DNA of 9,199 bases from an uncultured Clostridia bacterium. Its GTDB lineage: Bacteria > Bacillota > Clostridia > Lachnospirales > Lachnospiraceae. A program made the position numbers and the translations under genes. This document shows positions 6,624 to 9,199 of the stretch, one piece after another. Location: contig CAMONF010000145.1 of assembly GCA_946620335.1 (NCBI GenBank), positions 1-9,199 of the forward strand, given 5' to 3'. Positions within the stretch are counted from its first letter, which is position 1. Every line of letters begins with the position of its first letter. The notes below the pieces were generated by a model. That model had not been told where the DNA came from, did not search any database, and saw nothing but the letters and a program-made list of their open reading frames with translations.

Positions 6624-7673
6624 TCAACGGTTCTTCAGGAACTCATACTCCCGCTGACCGTTCTCATCCGTCGGATAGAGCAGAACGTAGGCGGCCGCCT
6701 TGACGCGGGCCACGTCCCACTGGGCAAGGTTCTCATAAATGACGATTTCGTTGTATTTGAGGCTTCTGGCCCCGTCCTCGTCCGCGTATTCCAACCCTGC
6801 GTTCACGTACTCCAGAGCCTTCTCATAGCTTCCCTCGGCCATCTCGCAGAGGGCCAGACCGTTGTAGGCGGAGGCCGCGATCTCGCTGTCCCGGATATGT
6901 TCCCGGAACATGGCTCGTGCGTCCGCCACGTCATCCATGCGCAGGTAGACGCGACCCAGAAGCAGGATGGACCGGTCGTCCTCGGGATCCTGGCGGATGG
7001 CGGCAATCAGCTCCTCCCGGGCTTCGTCATAATTCTGGAGGTAATAGCTCACGAGGCCTTTCTTGTAATGGTCCTCGTCGTTCTGGTTGACGATCTCCAG
7101 AGCCTTCTCCAGGTAGGCGCTGCCGTCGGCGTTCTTGCCAAGCCCCTCGTAGACCTGGTAAATGTTGAGGAAGAGGTTATAGTCCTGGCTCCCCTCCGCC
7201 GCCCGGTCAAAGTCCTCCCGGGCGCCGTCCTCGTCACCCGCCTCCATGCGGGCCCGCCCGCGCAGGTAGAGGACTTCCGTATCATTCTCGTCGCGGGAAA
7301 TCAGGGTATCGTAGATCTCCATGGCCTTCTCGCTCTCCGCGTGGTGGGTGCGGCTGAAGGCAAGGTAGAGGGATACGTCGCGGTTGAACTCCGCGTCCTT
7401 CCCGTCGCTGTTCAGAAGGCTCCGCTCGAAGGCGATGCAGGCCTCCGCATAGTTGGTCCTGTAGAGCTGGGCCAGCCCGATCCCCCGGTAAGCCTCCGCC
7501 AGGTATTCGCCGCTCTCGACGACCTCCTCAAAGGCAGTCCTGGCTTCCTCGAAGCTCCCCTCCTCGAGCAGGGCACAGCCCTCCTCGTAGCGGTTCCGGA
7601 TCTCCCGTGTGCTGTCACAGCCCGCAAGGGACAGGACAAGCGTCATGAGCAAGATGAGGCATAGCTGTTTCAA
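6624..7673 (-). CDS. Predicted TPR-repeat lipoprotein, function unknown
   Basis: This 349-aa protein is not one I can name. It begins with a lipoprotein signal: MKQL, a hydrophobic run, and the lipobox LAGC with Cys19 as the predicted lipidated residue, so it should be anchored on the outer face of the membrane. From about residue 25 to the end it is a solenoid of helical pairs spaced about 34 residues, with TPR-like signs such as FEEARTAFEEVV, YAEACIAFERSL, DGAREDFDRAA, YDEAREELIAAI, VADARAMFREHI and YEKALEYVNAGL; I count seven to eight units. TPR solenoids bind partner proteins or peptides; the partner is unknown. The start is a TTG (7671-7673), supported by a strong AAGGAGGA site 7 nt upstream and by the signal peptide, which needs the N-terminal Lys. 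Its ribosome binding site overlaps the stop of the nucleotidyltransferase gene, implying one transcript and coupled translation. Confidence 0.88.
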   Translation of the reverse strand: MKQLCLILLMTLVLSLAGCDSTREIRNRYEEGCALLEEGSFEEARTAFEEVVESGEYLAEAYRGIGLAQLYRTNYAEACIAFERSLLNSDGKDAEFNRDVSLYLAFSRTHHAESEKAMEIYDTLISRDENDTEVLYLRGRARMEAGDEDGAREDFDRAAEGSQDYNLFLNIYQVYEGLGKNADGSAYLEKALEIVNQNDEDHYKKGLVSYYLQNYDEAREELIAAIRQDPEDDRSILLLGRVYLRMDDVADARAMFREHIRDSEIAASAYNGLALCEMAEGSYEKALEYVNAGLEYADEDGARSLKYNEIVIYENLAQWDVARVKAAAYVLLYPTDENGQREYEFLKNR

Positions 7674-7680
7674 AGATTTA

Positions 7681-7688
7681 TCCTCCTT
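7681..7688 (-). promoter_or_regulatory. Shine-Dalgarno supporting a TTG start
   Basis: Minus-strand AAGGAGGA lies 7 nt before the TTG at 7671-7673. Its first base is the last base of the TGA stop of the upstream gene (7688-7690), so ribosomes finishing that gene could restart here. No in-frame ATG near it keeps the lipoprotein signal intact. Confidence 0.8.
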
Positions 7689-8608
7689 CAGAAGAGCGGG
7701 GAGCGGTAGGCGCCCTCATCCACCAGCTTTCTGAATGCATTTTTCACGGTCTCCTTGTCCTCCTGGTAGGTGACGCCGAACCAGATGTCCTCTGTCCGAA
7801 GGACACGGACCCTGGCGCCGCCCTCCTTGATGAGCCCGTCCACGATGGTGGGCAGGAGGTATTCGGCCGTCAGATTGCCCTCGGGCACGGCGGCAAGGAA
7901 CTCAGGGAAGCCCTTCTTAAGGCTCTCCAGGAACTCCGGCGTGAGGCCCCACATGTTCATGGAGACCAGGCTCTCAGGATCCAGCGGCTCGAGAGCGCCG
8001 TCCTTCATGACAGCCGCCCCGTCGGCGGTCTTCACGATATTCTTGGTCTCGCAAATGCCGACAAGCTCCTCCGCCTCGTTCTCCTCGCAGATCCCGCGCG
8101 TCACGCCGCCATTCTCAGACAGCGTATTCTTGAGGACGAAGCCCGCCATGCAGATATCAAGGACGCCGTCCTTCTTGTCCGTATTCTCCGCGGTCAGGGC
8201 AGCATGGACGATCTTGAAGCTCTCCTTGCCGTAATAGTCGTCGGCGTTCACCACGACGAAGGGCTCTTTGATCACCTCCCGGGCCGCCAGAATGGCCTGG
8301 CCGGTCCCCCAGGGCTTCTTTCTGCCCTCCGGGACACTGAAGCCTTCCGGCAGGTCATCCATCTCCTGGTAAGCGTAGGCGACCTCGCAGACCTTCTCGA
8401 TCCTGTTACCGATAATGCGCTTGAAGTCATCCTCCAGATCCCGGCGGATAATGAAAATCACTTTATTGAAGCCGGCTTCCAGGGCATCGTGGATGGAGTA
8501 GTCCATAATGATCTCACCGCTGGGGCCCACCGGCTCAAGCTGCTTGATACCTCCGCCGAAACGGCTGCCGATACCTGCTGCGAGAACTACCAAAGCTGTC
8601 TTCTTCAT
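7688..8608 (-). CDS. Sugar-phosphate (NDP-sugar type) nucleotidyltransferase family protein
   Basis: This 306-aa cytosolic protein has the Rossmann-like fold of nucleotidyltransferases that join NTP and a sugar phosphate to give NDP-sugar and pyrophosphate. The N-terminal LAAGIGSRFGG (9-19) with Lys22 is the nucleotide-binding loop, PWGTGQAILAA (99-109) follows, and VVVNADDYYG (118-127) carries the expected metal-binding Asp pair. SMNMWG (216-221) and WFGVTYQED (276-284) are further conserved-looking blocks. It resembles the GalU/RfbA superfamily, but the loop and the NADDYYG block are not those of typical UTP-glucose-1-phosphate uridylyltransferase, so the substrate is unknown and no symbol is given. 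The ATG overlaps the prfA stop as ATGA, with an AGGGGAAG-type site inside prfA. It is followed after 14 nt by the TPR lipoprotein. No cell-wall or capsule genes are in view to suggest the product's use. Confidence 0.85.
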   Translation of the reverse strand: MKKTALVVLAAGIGSRFGGGIKQLEPVGPSGEIIMDYSIHDALEAGFNKVIFIIRRDLEDDFKRIIGNRIEKVCEVAYAYQEMDDLPEGFSVPEGRKKPWGTGQAILAAREVIKEPFVVVNADDYYGKESFKIVHAALTAENTDKKDGVLDICMAGFVLKNTLSENGGVTRGICEENEAEELVGICETKNIVKTADGAAVMKDGALEPLDPESLVSMNMWGLTPEFLESLKKGFPEFLAAVPEGNLTAEYLLPTIVDGLIKEGGARVRVLRTEDIWFGVTYQEDKETVKNAFRKLVDEGAYRSPLF

Positions 8609-9199
8609 GTTTCTTCCCCTCTCTCAGACGATAGTCTGGCTGCCTGGTCGCTGGCGATCAGGCTGTCGATGATTTCATCCAGATCTCCGTTCAGAATGCT
8701 GTCAATTCTGTGAAGTGTAAGGTGGATCCGGTGGTCAGTGACTCTTCCCTGACCAAAGTTGTAGGTTCTTATTTTCTCAGACCGGTCGCCGGTGCCCACC
8801 TGAGACCGCCTGAGGTCAGCCCGCTTCTCATGAGCCTCTCTGCGCTTTAAGTCGTAAAGCTTGGAGCGCAGGACCTTCATGGCCTTGGCCCGGTTCTTGA
8901 GCTGGGATTTCTCGTCCTGACAGGAGATGACGATGCCTGTCGGGATGTGGGTCAGCCGCACCGCGGAGTCGGTCGTGTTGACGCACTGCCCTCCGTTGCC
9001 GGTGGCCCGGAAGACGTCGATCCGGCAGTCCTTGGGGTCGATCTCCACGTCGATCTCCTCCGCTTCGGGCAGGGCCGCCTCGGTGATGGTGGAGGTGTGG
9101 TCCCTGCCGCCGCTCTCCGTCTCCGGCACCCGCTGCACACGGTGGGTACCGCTCTCGTACTTGAGCCGCTCAAAGACCCCTTCGCCGCTGATCATAAAC
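8605..9199 (-). CDS. prfA: Peptide chain release factor 1, C-terminal part (5' end outside window)
   Basis: RF1 ends translation at UAA and UAG codons. About 198 codons are visible, running off the window at 9199; the Met encoded at 9193-9195 is internal, since the frame is open upstream (FMISGEG). The codon-recognition tripeptide is PET, in HRVQRVPETESGGRDHTS, which marks RF1; RF2 would have SPF. The catalytic GGQ lies in FRATGNGGQCVNTTDSAVR and reaches the peptidyl transferase centre. The C-terminal block LRRSQVGTGDRSEKIRTYNF and GRVTDHRI are typical. Compared with about 357 aa for the family, the missing part is roughly the first 160 residues. The stop overlaps the start of the nucleotidyltransferase gene by 4 nt, so the two are probably co-transcribed. 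No prmC methyltransferase gene follows, unlike the order in many bacteria. Confidence 0.95.
   Translation of the reverse strand, partial: FMISGEGVFERLKYESGTHRVQRVPETESGGRDHTSTITEAALPEAEEIDVEIDPKDCRIDVFRATGNGGQCVNTTDSAVRLTHIPTGIVISCQDEKSQLKNRAKAMKVLRSKLYDLKRREAHEKRADLRRSQVGTGDRSEKIRTYNFGQGRVTDHRIHLTLHRIDSILNGDLDEIIDSLIASDQAARLSSERGEET

Overview
The window looks like a chromosomal segment from a GC-rich Firmicute of class Clostridia, probably Lachnospiraceae-like. The grounds are strong AGGAGG-type ribosome binding sites, the Firmicutes-type fruR-fruK-fruA order, a clostridial-type RF1 with a PET tripeptide and GNGGQ loop, and sigma-A-like promoters. The genus cannot be fixed from the sequence alone. 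Almost everything is housekeeping or sugar-uptake DNA. I see no insertion sequence, phage gene, CRISPR array, rRNA or tRNA, and no convincing new multi-gene system.

Layout: the 3' end of argG (+) enters from the left. A GC-poor intergenic patch follows, holding a 43-nt tandem repeat, a perfect 34-bp hairpin made from the same repeat, and a 19-bp bidirectional terminator shared with the convergent ptsH. Everything to the right of this is on the minus strand. Read in the direction of transcription (right to left) the order is prfA (RF1, 5' part off the window), a nucleotidyltransferase, a TPR lipoprotein, a rho-independent terminator, hflX, a branched terminator, fruR, fruK, fruA, a 3' hairpin, and ptsH with its own extended -10 promoter.

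How the genes work together: fruR-fruK-fruA with ptsH is a fructose PTS module. HPr passes phosphate to FruA, which imports fructose as fructose-1-phosphate. FruK converts that to fructose-1,6-bisphosphate, and the DeoR-type FruR should sense the intermediate and control the operon from a promoter just upstream of it. prfA, the nucleotidyltransferase and the TPR lipoprotein form a tightly coupled set (ATGA overlap, then a Shine-Dalgarno overlapping a stop codon). hflX encodes a ribosome-associated GTPase.

Best leads: (1) an HPr with Lys instead of the regulatory Ser at position 46; (2) an hflX leader with a terminator, a duplicated terminator arm and a reading frame open through it in frame with hflX; (3) the REP/MITE-like element downstream of argG; (4) candidate FruR operators upstream of fruR. 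All regulatory proposals are inferences from sequence.
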